Assembly: GCF_009811795.1 (NCBI RefSeq)
Contig: NZ_BLJE01000002.1
Coordinates: 372,001-436,000, forward strand
Direction: 5' to 3'
Origin: Litoreibacter roseus
Lineage (GTDB): Bacteria > Pseudomonadota > Alphaproteobacteria > Rhodobacterales > Rhodobacteraceae
Length of the DNA stretch: 64,000 nucleotides
Shown: positions 36,201 through 45,450 of the stretch, piece after piece
Layout: every line of letters starts with the position of its first letter
Numbering within the stretch: the stretch's first letter is position 1
Notes under the pieces: generated by a model
Databases searched by the model: none
Seen by the model: the letters and a program-made list of their open reading frames with translations, nothing else
Told to the model about the DNA's origin: nothing
Made by a program: the position numbers and the translations under genes

Positions 36201-36785
36201 ATGCGACCTACTCTTGTCGTCATGTTGAAAGAGCCGCGTCCAGGTCGGGTGAAAACGCGTTTGGGCCGGGATATCGGCATGGTCGGCGCGGCGTGGTGGT
36301 TCCGCCATCAGACGGCCCGGCTTTTGCGGCGATTGCGGGATCCAAGGTGGGATCTCGTGCTGGCCGTCGCACCGGATGCCGAAGGGCGCGCCAGTCGCGT
36401 CTGGCCCCGCGATCTGCCGCGTTGGCCTCAGGGACAGGGGGATCTGGGGCAGCGCATGGCGCGCGTGTTTCGCGATCTTTCTACTGGCCCCATTTGCATC
36501 GTCGGGTCGGATATTCCGGATATCAAACCTCACCACATCAATGCGGCCTTCAAAGCGCTCGGGGCGTCCGATGCAGTGATAGGTCCAGCCCCCGATGGGG
36601 GCTATTGGCTTATCGGTTTTGCGGTGGGGCGTCCCCTTCGCGCGGCTGTCTTTGATGCTGTTCGCTGGTCGAGTGAACATGCGCTGGCGGATACGGTGCA
36701 GGCCCTGAGCGGTCGTCGCGTCGCATTTATCGACCCGTTGCATGATGTAGATACTGTGGATGACCTGCAGCCCCGCGCATGTTAA
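36201..36785 (+). CDS. DUF2064/TIGR04282 glycosyltransferase-like protein
   Basis: A 194-residue GT-A fold protein. Marks are MLKEPRPGRVKTRLG at the N terminus, VGSDIPDI (a DxD-like metal site) and PAPDGGYWLIGF. The family includes proteins named for arsenosugar synthesis (TIGR04282), but no arsenic genes are present here, so that role is not supported by context. It could transfer a nucleotide or sugar to another metabolite. It lies one base after dapE and nine bases before rnr, probably one transcript. Confidence 0.84.
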   Translation: MRPTLVVMLKEPRPGRVKTRLGRDIGMVGAAWWFRHQTARLLRRLRDPRWDLVLAVAPDAEGRASRVWPRDLPRWPQGQGDLGQRMARVFRDLSTGPICIVGSDIPDIKPHHINAAFKALGASDAVIGPAPDGGYWLIGFAVGRPLRAAVFDAVRWSSEHALADTVQALSGRRVAFIDPLHDVDTVDDLQPRAC

Positions 36786-36794
36786 GCGCTGCAA

Positions 36795-39041
36795 ATGAGC
36801 AGTATTCCAACCAAAGATGAAGTCCTCGCTTGGATTTCAGATCATCCCACGCAAACTTCCAAACGTGACATCGCCAAGGCGTTCGGCATCAAGGGCGCGG
36901 CGCGGATCGATCTCAAACGTATCCTGAATGAATTGGCGGACGAAGGGCACCTTCAGAAGCGGCGCAAGACGTACCGCGATGCCGACGCTTTGCCGCCGGT
37001 CAGCGCGTGCCGCGTGGATCAGGTTGACGAAAACGGTGACCTGTTTCTTGAGCCAGTCGAATGGTCTGGGGAAGACGCGCCGCCGAAAATTCTGTTTATC
37101 CCGAAACGAACCGATCCCGCGCTTGGGGTCGGGGATCGCGCGCTTTACCGGCTCGCGAAGGTGACCAATGAGGATCACGCCTACGAGGCCAGGCTTATCC
37201 GGCGCATCGGGGATGGTCCGTCAAAGATACTCGGACTCTTCAAGAAAACAGCTGAGGGCGGACGGATCATACCGATCGACAAAGGTGCCGATAAGGAATG
37301 GCGCGTTCCGCCCGGTGCGATGTCCGGCGCCAAAGACGGAGAGCTTGTTGAAGCAGAACAAACCGGACCCAAGGCCCGGATGGGACTGCCGCAGGCCCGT
37401 ATCGTTTCACGATTGGGTGACCCCGGCGCAGCGCGGTCGGTCTCACTGATTGCAATCCACCAGCACGGTATACCCGACGCGTTTCCGGATGAGGTGATCG
37501 CCGAGGCCGAAGCGGCGGAACCTGTTCAATTGGGCAAAAGAACCGATCTGCGGGATATGCCACTTGTCACCATCGACCCGGCCGATGCGCGGGACCATGA
37601 CGATGCGTGCTATGCTGAGGCCGATGACGACCCGAAGAACCCTGGCGGTCATGTGCTCTGGGTGGCAATCGCGGACGTCGCACACTACGTGCAGCCCGGA
37701 TCGGCACTGGACCGAGAGGCCCGCAAACGCGGCAACTCCACCTATTTCCCCGACCGGGTCGTGCCGATGCTGCCGGAGGCGCTGTCGGGTGATCTGTGTT
37801 CTCTACATGAGGGTGTGGACCGGGCTTGCGTTGCAGTCCGCATGGTCATCGATGCCAAGGGTAAAAAACTGTCTCAGACGTTCATGCGCGGGCTTATGCG
37901 GTCCCCGGCGTCGCTGAATTATGAAGAGGTCCAAGCGGCTTTTGATGGCGCGTCGAATGATAAAACTGCCCCGTTTCTGGATTCTGTGATCAGACCGCTC
38001 TACGCGGCATATCGGGCGTTGGTGACTGCACGGGCATCCCGCCAACCGCTCAATCTGGACCTGCCCGAACGGCGGATTGCGTTGAATGAGGCAGGGCGCG
38101 TCATATCCGTTGCGTTCCGGGACCGACTTGATGCGCATAAGCTGATTGAGGAATTCATGGTGCTGGCCAATGTTGCCGCCGCCGAAACATTGAACGAGAA
38201 AAAATCCCCACTGTTGTTTCGCGTCCATGAAGAGCCTAGCCCGGAAAAGCTGGAAAGTCTGCGCGAGATTGCGACGGCCAGCGGCTTCGTTCTGGCCAAG
38301 GGGCAGGTCCTACAGACGCGGCACCTGAACCAGCTTCTGTCACAGGCGGCGAACACCGAACATGCGGAGTTGATGAACATCTCCGCATTGCGCTCCATGA
38401 CACAGGCGTATTACGCGCCGGAAAACTTTGGGCATTTCGGTCTGGCTCTTCGCAACTACGCACATTTCACCTCGCCCATTCGCCGGTATGCGGATCTGAT
38501 CGTCCACCGCGCGCTTATTTCAGCCCATGGCTGGGGGAATGACGGATTGGATCCTGCGGAAATTGAGCGGTTGAAGGAAACCGGTGAACTGATCTCGGAC
38601 ACTGAACGCCGGTCCATGGTGGCCGAACGGGACACGACCGACCGCTATCTGGCCTCGTTTCTAGCCGACCGGGTCGGCACAGAATTCGAAGGCCGCATTT
38701 CCGGCATCGTGAAGTTCGGGGTGTTCGTAAAACTGGATGACAGCGGCGCGGATGGACTTGTGCCCGTCAGTACGCTGGGTCGGGAATACTTCGTGCATGA
38801 CCGGGATGCGCAGACGCTCACGGGCGAACGCTCCGGCGCGACGCTCAGCTTGGGGCAACGTGTTCTCGTGCGCCTCGCCGAAGCGACCCCTGCGACCGGC
38901 GGGCTGACGCTTGAACTTTTGGAGCTCGATGGCAAACCGCTGCCCAACACCGGAGCCCCCCGGCGGGCTGGGACGCGCCGCAAGCTTATCAAAAACCGCG
39001 AAAAGGGCGCCAAACTGAAGAAAAAGGCGCGCCGCCGCTAA
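36795..39041 (+). CDS. rnr: Ribonuclease R
   Basis: A 748-residue 3'-to-5' exoribonuclease that degrades structured RNA. An N-terminal helix-turn-helix segment (about 10-55, SKRDIAKAFGIKG) is followed by cold-shock regions. The RNB catalytic domain has DPADARDHDDACYAEAD with the metal aspartates, HFTSPIRRYADLIVHR, and then an S1 domain (GRISGIVKFGVFVKL). The tail is very basic (KLKKKARRR), as usual for RNase R. A preceding hairpin-free nine-base gap links it to the DUF2064 gene. Confidence 0.96.
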   Translation: MSSIPTKDEVLAWISDHPTQTSKRDIAKAFGIKGAARIDLKRILNELADEGHLQKRRKTYRDADALPPVSACRVDQVDENGDLFLEPVEWSGEDAPPKILFIPKRTDPALGVGDRALYRLAKVTNEDHAYEARLIRRIGDGPSKILGLFKKTAEGGRIIPIDKGADKEWRVPPGAMSGAKDGELVEAEQTGPKARMGLPQARIVSRLGDPGAARSVSLIAIHQHGIPDAFPDEVIAEAEAAEPVQLGKRTDLRDMPLVTIDPADARDHDDACYAEADDDPKNPGGHVLWVAIADVAHYVQPGSALDREARKRGNSTYFPDRVVPMLPEALSGDLCSLHEGVDRACVAVRMVIDAKGKKLSQTFMRGLMRSPASLNYEEVQAAFDGASNDKTAPFLDSVIRPLYAAYRALVTARASRQPLNLDLPERRIALNEAGRVISVAFRDRLDAHKLIEEFMVLANVAAAETLNEKKSPLLFRVHEEPSPEKLESLREIATASGFVLAKGQVLQTRHLNQLLSQAANTEHAELMNISALRSMTQAYYAPENFGHFGLALRNYAHFTSPIRRYADLIVHRALISAHGWGNDGLDPAEIERLKETGELISDTERRSMVAERDTTDRYLASFLADRVGTEFEGRISGIVKFGVFVKLDDSGADGLVPVSTLGREYFVHDRDAQTLTGERSGATLSLGQRVLVRLAEATPATGGLTLELLELDGKPLPNTGAPRRAGTRRKLIKNREKGAKLKKKARRR

Positions 39042-39103
39042 GATAGAGATAATCGCAGCGCTTGGGTCAAACGGGCTTTATGGAAGAGCCTCAACGCGCT
39101 ATT

Positions 39104-39138
39104 CTCTGACCAAAATAATGAACCGAATTTGGTCAGAG
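39104..39138. repeat. 11-bp inverted repeat before the MltB-like gene
   Basis: CTCTGACCAAA (39104-39114) and TTTGGTCAGAG (39128-39138) are perfect reverse complements with a 13-base spacer. The right arm ends just before AGGTGAG, the ribosome binding site of the ATG at 39151. As RNA it could form a leader hairpin; as DNA it fits a dimeric regulator site. Confidence 0.75.
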
Positions 39139-39150
39139 CAGGTGAGTATC

Positions 39151-40446
39151 ATGAAATTCATTGCAGTCTTCTGCGCATTTACACTCGGCGCGTCCCAAGC
39201 ATTGGCGGTCGATTTTTCCAAGCGTCCTATCCTTCGGCCCGACGTAAAAGAGGTCAGAACTATTATGCCCTTGCAGCGTCCTTACCGGGCGACCGAAGCA
39301 GCGCCGGTCGTTCAGGTCGCCAACAACCCGTCGGGGTTCACGCAGTGGGTGTCCCGCTTCAAATCGCGCGCGCGCGCTCAGGGGATCAGCAGCGCAACCT
39401 TCGATCGGGCGTTTCAGGGCGTGCGCTATGACGCGGACGTCATAAAGCGGGATCGCAATCAGTCGGAATTTACGAAGACGCTTTGGGACTATCTCGACAG
39501 TGCCGTCAGTGCGAGCCGAGTGAAAAATGGCAAAGCTGCCCTGCGCGAACACAAAGCGACGCTTGATCGGATCGAAGCAAGATTTGGCGTGGATAAGGAA
39601 GTGGTGACGGCGGTCTGGGGTCTGGAAAGTGCCTATGGTGCCGTGCGCGGGGACAAGGATCTTATTGGGTCGCTGGCGACGTTGGCCTATGACGGCAGAC
39701 GCGGCAAATTCTTCGAAAGTCAGTTGATTGCAGCATTGAAAATCCTTCAGTCCGGCGACGTGGCCCCCCGCAGCATGACGGGCAGCTGGGCGGGTGCGAT
39801 GGGTCATACGCAGTTTATCCCGACCTCCTACCTTGCCTATGCGGTTGATTTCACCGGCGATGGCAAACGCGATATTTGGTCGGACGATCCCACGGATGCG
39901 CTGGCCTCCACGGCGGCGTATCTGGCGCGGTTCGGGTGGGTGAAGGGTCAGCCTTGGGGGGTCGAGGTAACTGTCCCGCGCGGGTTCAACTACGCCTTGG
40001 CCAGCCGTGAGATCAGAAAATCCCCGGATGGCTGGGCGGCGCTTGGGATTCGCGGCGTAGATGGTCGCCCTGTGCCGAACTACGGCAGTGCATCAATTCT
40101 GCTTCCGGCCGGTGCAAACGGCGCAGCGTTCATGATCTTCAAGAATTTTAGCGTGATCGAGCGGTACAACACTGCAGATGCTTATGTGATTGGCGTGGGT
40201 CATCTCTCGGACCGGCTGAAAGGTGGCAGCAAGATCCAGGCAAACTGGCCACGGGGCGACCGGGCCCTGACTTTTGCCGAACGTAAAGAACTTCAGCAGC
40301 GTCTGACCCGTGCGGGCTTCAACACTCAGGGGATCGACGGACGTATCGGTCCGCGGACAATTGAGGCCGTGCGCAGCTATCAGCGGTCTGTCGGCATGGC
40401 GCCAGATGGCTATGCGTCCCTGTCGATCCTGAAAAAGCTTCGTTAA
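39151..40446 (+). CDS. Lytic murein transglycosylase, MltB type
   Basis: A 431-residue periplasmic enzyme. A signal peptide (about residues 1-19) precedes a linker, then a GH103 domain with the catalytic glutamate in VWGLESAYGAVRGD and the signature SWAGAMGHTQFIPTSY. A C-terminal peptidoglycan-binding domain (about 370-431) has GIDGRIGPRTIEAVRSYQ. These enzymes cleave the glycan strand to form 1,6-anhydro ends. The start at 39151 follows AGGTGAG; an ATG at 39118 lies inside the upstream inverted repeat and is less likely. Confidence 0.93.
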   Translation: MKFIAVFCAFTLGASQALAVDFSKRPILRPDVKEVRTIMPLQRPYRATEAAPVVQVANNPSGFTQWVSRFKSRARAQGISSATFDRAFQGVRYDADVIKRDRNQSEFTKTLWDYLDSAVSASRVKNGKAALREHKATLDRIEARFGVDKEVVTAVWGLESAYGAVRGDKDLIGSLATLAYDGRRGKFFESQLIAALKILQSGDVAPRSMTGSWAGAMGHTQFIPTSYLAYAVDFTGDGKRDIWSDDPTDALASTAAYLARFGWVKGQPWGVEVTVPRGFNYALASREIRKSPDGWAALGIRGVDGRPVPNYGSASILLPAGANGAAFMIFKNFSVIERYNTADAYVIGVGHLSDRLKGGSKIQANWPRGDRALTFAERKELQQRLTRAGFNTQGIDGRIGPRTIEAVRSYQRSVGMAPDGYASLSILKKLR

Positions 40447-40475
40447 CGCCGCAGTGCCGCATAAAGGGTGGCTAT

Positions 40476-40527
40476 TCAGTCAGTGATCGGGTAGGCCGCG
40501 CGCAACACCCCTGTAAAGGCTGACTGA
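40476..40527 (+). repeat. 8-bp inverted repeat bracketing the typA leader
   Basis: TCAGTCAG (40476-40483) and CTGACTGA (40520-40527) are perfect complements, 36 bases apart. The right arm sits between the AAAGG ribosome binding site and the ATG at 40529, so pairing would tie up the start region. Confidence 0.4.
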
Positions 40528-40528
40528 T

Positions 40529-42349
40529 ATGGACCTTCGCAATATTGCGATCATCGCGCACGTTGACCACGGCAAGACGACCCTCGTCGACGAGTTGCTC
40601 AAACAATCCGGCTCGTTCCGAGAGAACCAAGCCGTCGCGGAACGCGCGATGGACAGCAACGATCTGGAGCGCGAGCGGGGTATCACGATCCTCGCCAAAG
40701 CGACATCCGTCGAGTGGAACGGGACGCGGATCAACATCGTCGACACCCCCGGCCACGCCGATTTCGGCGGCGAGGTGGAGCGCATCCTGTCCATGGTGGA
40801 CGGCGTCGTTCTGCTGGTGGACGCTGCCGAAGGTCCCATGCCTCAGACCAAGTTCGTCACGTCGAAGGCTCTTGCGTTGGGACTTCGCCCGATCGTTGTC
40901 CTGAACAAGGTCGACAAGCCGGACGCTGAGCCGGATCGCGCGTTGGACGAGGTGTTTGACCTCTTTGCCAATCTGGGTGCGGACGACAATCAGCTTGATT
41001 TTCCAGCGATGTATGCGTCCGGCCGCAGTGGTTGGGCAGATGTAGAGCTGGACGGGCCGCGAAAAGATCTGTCGGCACTGCTTGATCTGATTGTGGACCA
41101 CGTGCCCGCACCGGCCCAGGTCGAAAAACGCGATGAACCATTCAAAATGCTGGCGACGACGCTCGGATCGGATCCGTTCATTGGCCGCATCCTGACCGGC
41201 CGCGTCGAAAGCGGAACGCTCAAAACCGGTGAATCGATCAAGGCGTTGAGCCGGGATGGCGAGCGAATCGAACAGTTCCGCGTGACCAAGATTCTTGCCT
41301 TCCGGGGATTGTCTCAGGTTCCGATTGATGTGGCCGAGGCAGGTGACATTGTGTCTTTAGCGGGCATGGCGAAGGCTACGGTGGCCGATACGCTGTGTGC
41401 CGTTGACGTGAACGACGCACTGCCCGCACAACCCATTGACCCCCCAACAATCACCGTGACCTTCGGGATCAACGACAGCCCGCTTGCCGGGAAAGACGGT
41501 AAGAAAGTCCAGTCGCGCGTGATCCGTGAACGCCTGATGAAAGAGGCCGAGTCCAACGTCGCCATTCAGGTGACAGATACCCCGGGTGGTGAGGCGTTCG
41601 AGGTCGCGGGCCGCGGCGAATTGCAGATGGGCGTTCTCATTGAGAACATGCGCCGGGAAGGTTTTGAGCTATCGATTTCCCGCCCACAGGTGCTGTTCCG
41701 TACCGTTGATGGTCAACAGATGGAGCCGATTGAAGAGGTCACCATTGACGTTGATGACGAATATTCCGGCGCTGTAATTGAAAAAATCACTGGGACGCGG
41801 AAGGGTGATCTGGCCGAGATGAAGCAGGCTGGCGCGGGCAAAACCCGCATCATCGCTCATGTGCCATCACGCGGACTGATCGGCTATCACGGTGAATTCC
41901 TGACCGACACGCGGGGAACGGGCGTCTTGAACCGGGTGTTTCACGAGTGGGCCCCGCACAAAGGGCCTATTCCGGGCCGCCGGGCGGGCGTTCTGATCTC
42001 TATGGAAAACGGGGTTTCCGTGGCCTATGCGATCTTTAACCTTGAGGATCGGGGTAAGTTCTTCATCGGTGCGCAGGAAAATGTTTATCAGGGCATGATC
42101 ATCGGTGAACACAGCCGCGAGAATGATCTGGAAGTGAACCCCCTTAAGGGCAAAAAGCTGACCAACGTCCGGGCTTCTGGAACGGATGAAGCTGTACGTC
42201 TGACAACGCCAGTGAAGATGTCACTGGAAGAGGCGATTGCGTATATCGACAATGACGAGTTGGTTGAGGTGACGCCGAACGCCATTCGTTTGCGCAAGCG
42301 TTATCTTGATCCTCATGAACGGAAACGTCAGTCGCGTGCTGCCAGCTGA
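40529..42349 (+). CDS. typA: Translational GTPase TypA/BipA
   Basis: A 606-residue ribosome-associated GTPase important for stress and low-temperature growth and for ribosome assembly. The G domain has [16 protein letters not shown] (P-loop), ERGITILAK (switch), [11 protein letters not shown] and NKVDKPDA. Domains II, III and V follow, and the unique C-terminal domain ends with the conserved [12 protein letters not shown]. Length matches the family (about 600-610). Its transcript probably ends at the hairpin 42357-42378. Confidence 0.97.
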   Translation: MDLRNIAIIAHVDHGKTTLVDELLKQSGSFRENQAVAERAMDSNDLERERGITILAKATSVEWNGTRINIVDTPGHADFGGEVERILSMVDGVVLLVDAAEGPMPQTKFVTSKALALGLRPIVVLNKVDKPDAEPDRALDEVFDLFANLGADDNQLDFPAMYASGRSGWADVELDGPRKDLSALLDLIVDHVPAPAQVEKRDEPFKMLATTLGSDPFIGRILTGRVESGTLKTGESIKALSRDGERIEQFRVTKILAFRGLSQVPIDVAEAGDIVSLAGMAKATVADTLCAVDVNDALPAQPIDPPTITVTFGINDSPLAGKDGKKVQSRVIRERLMKEAESNVAIQVTDTPGGEAFEVAGRGELQMGVLIENMRREGFELSISRPQVLFRTVDGQQMEPIEEVTIDVDDEYSGAVIEKITGTRKGDLAEMKQAGAGKTRIIAHVPSRGLIGYHGEFLTDTRGTGVLNRVFHEWAPHKGPIPGRRAGVLISMENGVSVAYAIFNLEDRGKFFIGAQENVYQGMIIGEHSRENDLEVNPLKGKKLTNVRASGTDEAVRLTTPVKMSLEEAIAYIDNDELVEVTPNAIRLRKRYLDPHERKRQSRAAS

Positions 42350-42356
42350 TTTGAGC

Positions 42357-42378
42357 GCGGGCTGTCTGTTCAGCCCGC
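42357..42378. terminator. Hairpin between typA and yaaA
   Basis: GCGGGCTG (42357-42364) and CAGCCCGC (42371-42378) form a perfect eight-pair stem with a six-base loop between the two convergent stops. A T-rich tract is weak on the plus strand (CTTTAAG). It may serve both directions. Confidence 0.5.
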
Positions 42379-42385
42379 TGCTGCT

Positions 42386-43180
42386 TTAAGACGCATTTCG
42401 CAGGGCTTGTGTGCTTGTGTCTGCACGTAGAAATACTGGTCGTCCGGGCTGGGACAAATGTGGCTGATGCGCATACCCGGCTAGATCGAATGCCAGAAGA
42501 TCATCCGGGTCGCGCAGCCGGTTTTGGACTACGAATCGTGCCATCGCGCCCCGCGCTTTCTTTGCACAGAAGCTCACGATCTTTGGCCCGCCCGGCTTGT
42601 CCTCTAGAAAAACCGGCGTCACGACATCCAGTTCCAAAGCGTCGAGGTCGACCGCACTAAAATACTCCTGACTGGCGCAATTGACCAAGACGGTGCTTCG
42701 CGTCGCCTCGGCCTGCTCGTTCAAGGCATTTGAAATCGTATCGCCCCAGAATTCGTACAGCGATTTGCCACGTTTCGTACGCAGCCGACTGCCCATTTCC
42801 AAACGATAGGGCTGAATCGCATCAAGCGGGCGCAACAAACCATAGAGCCCGGACAGGATACCGAGATGGTCTTGCGCATAGGCGACCTCATCTTCATCCA
42901 ATGACCCGGCATCAAGGCCCGTATAGGTATCCCCTGCGAAACTGAAAATCGCGGGCTTCGATGGAAGTGCACCCGTTATTTTGAAGTTCTGAAATCGATC
43001 CGCGTTCAAGCGCGCCAGATTTGCAGAGATGCTCATCAGCTTTTGAAGATCATCAACCGAAAGGGTCTTTGCCGTCTCAACCAACTCTGCGGCCTCAGCC
43101 TTAAAAATTGGGCGTGTCGCATCCCAAGGACCCGCGTCCGACATGTCCAGCTTCTTGGCCGGCGAGATCACTGTGAGCAT
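42386..43180 (-). CDS. yaaA: Peroxide stress protein YaaA
   Basis: A 264-residue protein of the YaaA (UPF0246) family, which in E. coli limits intracellular iron and oxidative damage under peroxide stress. It starts MLTVISPAKKLDM, the family hallmark, and later shows LSGLYGLLRPLDAIQPYRLEMG and FCAKKARGAMARFVV. Length is normal. It is transcribed from 43180, 57 bases downstream of recQ in the same direction, so the two may be cotranscribed. Confidence 0.95.
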   Translation of the reverse strand: MLTVISPAKKLDMSDAGPWDATRPIFKAEAAELVETAKTLSVDDLQKLMSISANLARLNADRFQNFKITGALPSKPAIFSFAGDTYTGLDAGSLDEDEVAYAQDHLGILSGLYGLLRPLDAIQPYRLEMGSRLRTKRGKSLYEFWGDTISNALNEQAEATRSTVLVNCASQEYFSAVDLDALELDVVTPVFLEDKPGGPKIVSFCAKKARGAMARFVVQNRLRDPDDLLAFDLAGYAHQPHLSQPGRPVFLRADTSTQALRNAS

Positions 43181-43237
43181 TGCATTATCCCTTTACATCT
43201 GCGTCTTGAGATAGTCGTTTTGCGGGCGCGTTCCAGC

Positions 43238-45277
43238 TCAGGCGTCGCTCAGCACATCGATAAAGGCGGATCCAAACCGCTCTGCCCGGCGTTCGCCCAG
43301 CAACCGTGTCATCGTGCTTTGGTCCTTGGGCTTCGTCTCCGCGACCTTCGCCAAAAGCGCCGCGGAGCAACTCATCGGTTTGCCCAGCCCATCGCATCCT
43401 CGGGCGAGCTCTGCCTGCACCTCAAGAAGCCGATCGTAAAGCGTTGCCGCCGTGCGGCCTGCCAATTTGCGTCTGGCGGGGTGAGAGGTCTCGACCGTGT
43501 CGCCAGTGATCACTTCAAGAAATGCCGTCCCAAAATTCTCCAACTTCTTCGTTCCAACGCCGCCGATCCGCGCAAATTCGTCAAGGGTCGTCGGACGGGT
43601 CTCCGCCATCTCAATCAGCGTTTTATCGTTGAAGATAACGTAGGCGGGCACGCGGGCCGCTTCTGCTAACGCCCGGCGCTTGGCCTTTAGGGCAGAGAGC
43701 AGTGGTGCGTCTTCTTCACTGACCAAAGCTTTGACGGCGGGCCTACGCTCCCCTTTTTTTATTGTATCTTTGCGCAGAGTGATCGTTGCCTCATCGCGCA
43801 AGATGGGGCGCGCCGCATCAGTCATTCGAAACGCGCCATGCCGTGCAGGGTCGGGTCGAATGAGGTCATGCCCCATCATTTGGCGAAAGACCGCTTGCCA
43901 TTGTCGCTTGTCATACTCTTGCCCGACGCCAAAGGTCGGAAGCGCGTCATGCCCCCGTTCGCGCACCTTTTCGGTGGTGTTGCCGATGAGAATATCGGTC
44001 AAATGTCCCGCGCCGAAGTATTCGCCCGTCCGCAAGATCGCCGACAGCGCCTTGCGTACTGCGACGGTCCCATCGAAGGTTTCAGCGGGCTTCTCGCATA
44101 GATCGCAATGGCCGCACGTCACCTCGGTGTCGCCAAAGTAGCCCAACAGCACCGTGCGCCGACACGCGAGCGCCTCTGCCAGACCGAGCAGCGCATTCAA
44201 GCGCGCGTGGTCGGCTGCCTTGCGGTCATCACTGGCCAGGCTTTCGTCAATCTGTTGACGGCGGAAGCGAATATCGTCAGCGCCATAAAGGGTAAGTGTC
44301 TCAGCGGGTGCACCGTCCCGCCCTGCACGCCCGATTTCCTGATAATAGCCTTCTATCGTCTTCGGCATATCCGCATGCGCGACCCACCGTATGTCTGGTT
44401 TATCGACGCCCATTCCGAAGGCAATGGTGGCAACGACGATCAAGCCGTCCTCGCGACTGAAGCGTGCCTCGACCTCGCGGCGGGCATCTGCATCCATCCC
44501 ACCGTGATAAAAACACGCCGTATGACCCGCATCATTCAGCGCGCGGGCCAGCGTTTCGGTCTTTGCCCGCGTCCCACAATAGACGATCCCGCATTGACCT
44601 TTCCGCGCAGCCGCGAAGTTCAGTATCTGCGCGCGTGGCGAATTCTTGACCTGAAACGCAAGATGAATGTTCGGCCGATCAAACCCTTGTAAGAAAGTCT
44701 TTGGCGCTTGTCCGTCAAACAGGCGGTTCACGATCTCCGCCCGTGTTTCCACATCTGCTGTTGCAGTGAATGCGGCCAATGGCACATCGAGCGCGCGACG
44801 CAGGGCGCCTATCCTTAGGTAGTCAGGGCGGAAATCGTGCCCCCATTGGCTCACGCAGTGGGCCTCGTCCACTGCAATCAGCGTGGCGTTGGCCCTGCGC
44901 AGCAGGTCAACAGTCGCGCCAGATGCCAAACGCTCCGGCGCCATGTAGAGCAGTTTTAGCGTGCCGGAGCGGAGTGCAGTCAGAACCTCATCCGTCTCGG
45001 CATCCGTATTGCCTGATGTAAGCGCACCTGCGGCAACACCTGCTGCTTTCAAAGCGCGGACCTGATCGCGCATGAGGGCAATGAGCGGGGAAATAACAAC
45101 CGTCAAACCATCCCGCGCCAAGGCCGGGATCTGAAAGCAAAGCGACTTGCCGCCACCGGTTGGCATGATGGCCAATGTGTTCTGACCGGCGCAGACGGCC
45201 TCAATGATTTCGAACTGTCCCGGTCTGAATTCATCAAAGCCGAAAACATCAGACAATAGCTGGGAAGGGTCGAACAT
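43238..45277 (-). CDS. recQ: ATP-dependent DNA helicase RecQ
   Basis: A 679-residue 3'-to-5' DNA helicase for recombination and stalled-fork repair. Helicase motifs are MPTGGGKSLCFQIPA (Walker A), VDEAHCVSQWGHDFRPDY (DEAH box with aromatic loop), and IRWVAHADMPKTIEGYYQE. The zinc-binding cysteines follow in the CGHCDLCEKP segment. The winged-helix region and a C-terminal HRDC domain (about 520-600) are present, with a further short C-terminal extension. The start at 45277 faces the divergent TRAP receptor gene. Confidence 0.95.
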   Translation of the reverse strand: MFDPSQLLSDVFGFDEFRPGQFEIIEAVCAGQNTLAIMPTGGGKSLCFQIPALARDGLTVVISPLIALMRDQVRALKAAGVAAGALTSGNTDAETDEVLTALRSGTLKLLYMAPERLASGATVDLLRRANATLIAVDEAHCVSQWGHDFRPDYLRIGALRRALDVPLAAFTATADVETRAEIVNRLFDGQAPKTFLQGFDRPNIHLAFQVKNSPRAQILNFAAARKGQCGIVYCGTRAKTETLARALNDAGHTACFYHGGMDADARREVEARFSREDGLIVVATIAFGMGVDKPDIRWVAHADMPKTIEGYYQEIGRAGRDGAPAETLTLYGADDIRFRRQQIDESLASDDRKAADHARLNALLGLAEALACRRTVLLGYFGDTEVTCGHCDLCEKPAETFDGTVAVRKALSAILRTGEYFGAGHLTDILIGNTTEKVRERGHDALPTFGVGQEYDKRQWQAVFRQMMGHDLIRPDPARHGAFRMTDAARPILRDEATITLRKDTIKKGERRPAVKALVSEEDAPLLSALKAKRRALAEAARVPAYVIFNDKTLIEMAETRPTTLDEFARIGGVGTKKLENFGTAFLEVITGDTVETSHPARRKLAGRTAATLYDRLLEVQAELARGCDGLGKPMSCSAALLAKVAETKPKDQSTMTRLLGERRAERFGSAFIDVLSDA

Positions 45278-45388
45278 TGCCGCCTGTCGCTTTATTGATT
45301 TACTCGATTTTGATGGAGCATCCCATATTGCCCATAGATGAACAAGTCAGCTTCACCACCATATCTTGATGAAGTTTTTGAGAATGAC

Positions 45389-45416
45389 TTGCAACTGGGT
45401 CAGGAATGCTTACATA
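45389..45416 (+). promoter_or_regulatory. Candidate promoter of the TRAP receptor gene
   Basis: TTGCAA (45389-45394) and TACATA (45411-45416) are separated by 16 bases in the 170-base gap between divergent genes, about 35 bases before the start codon. They resemble -35 and -10 boxes. The match is only fair. Confidence 0.35.
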
Positions 45417-45437
45417 GATTTCATCCCATACTTGGCA

Positions 45438-45445
45438 AAGGAGGT
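45438..45445 (+). promoter_or_regulatory. Strong ribosome binding site AAGGAGGT
   Basis: An almost perfect anti-16S match, with six bases between GGAGG and the ATG at 45451. It favours that ATG over the GTG at 45448 and predicts strong translation, as expected for an abundant periplasmic receptor. Confidence 0.8.
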
Positions 45446-45450
45446 CTGTG

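Noticed and set aside
44108-44692. A 194-codon plus-strand open frame inside recQ
   Set aside because: It is antisense to conserved helicase motifs and has no family-like sequence.
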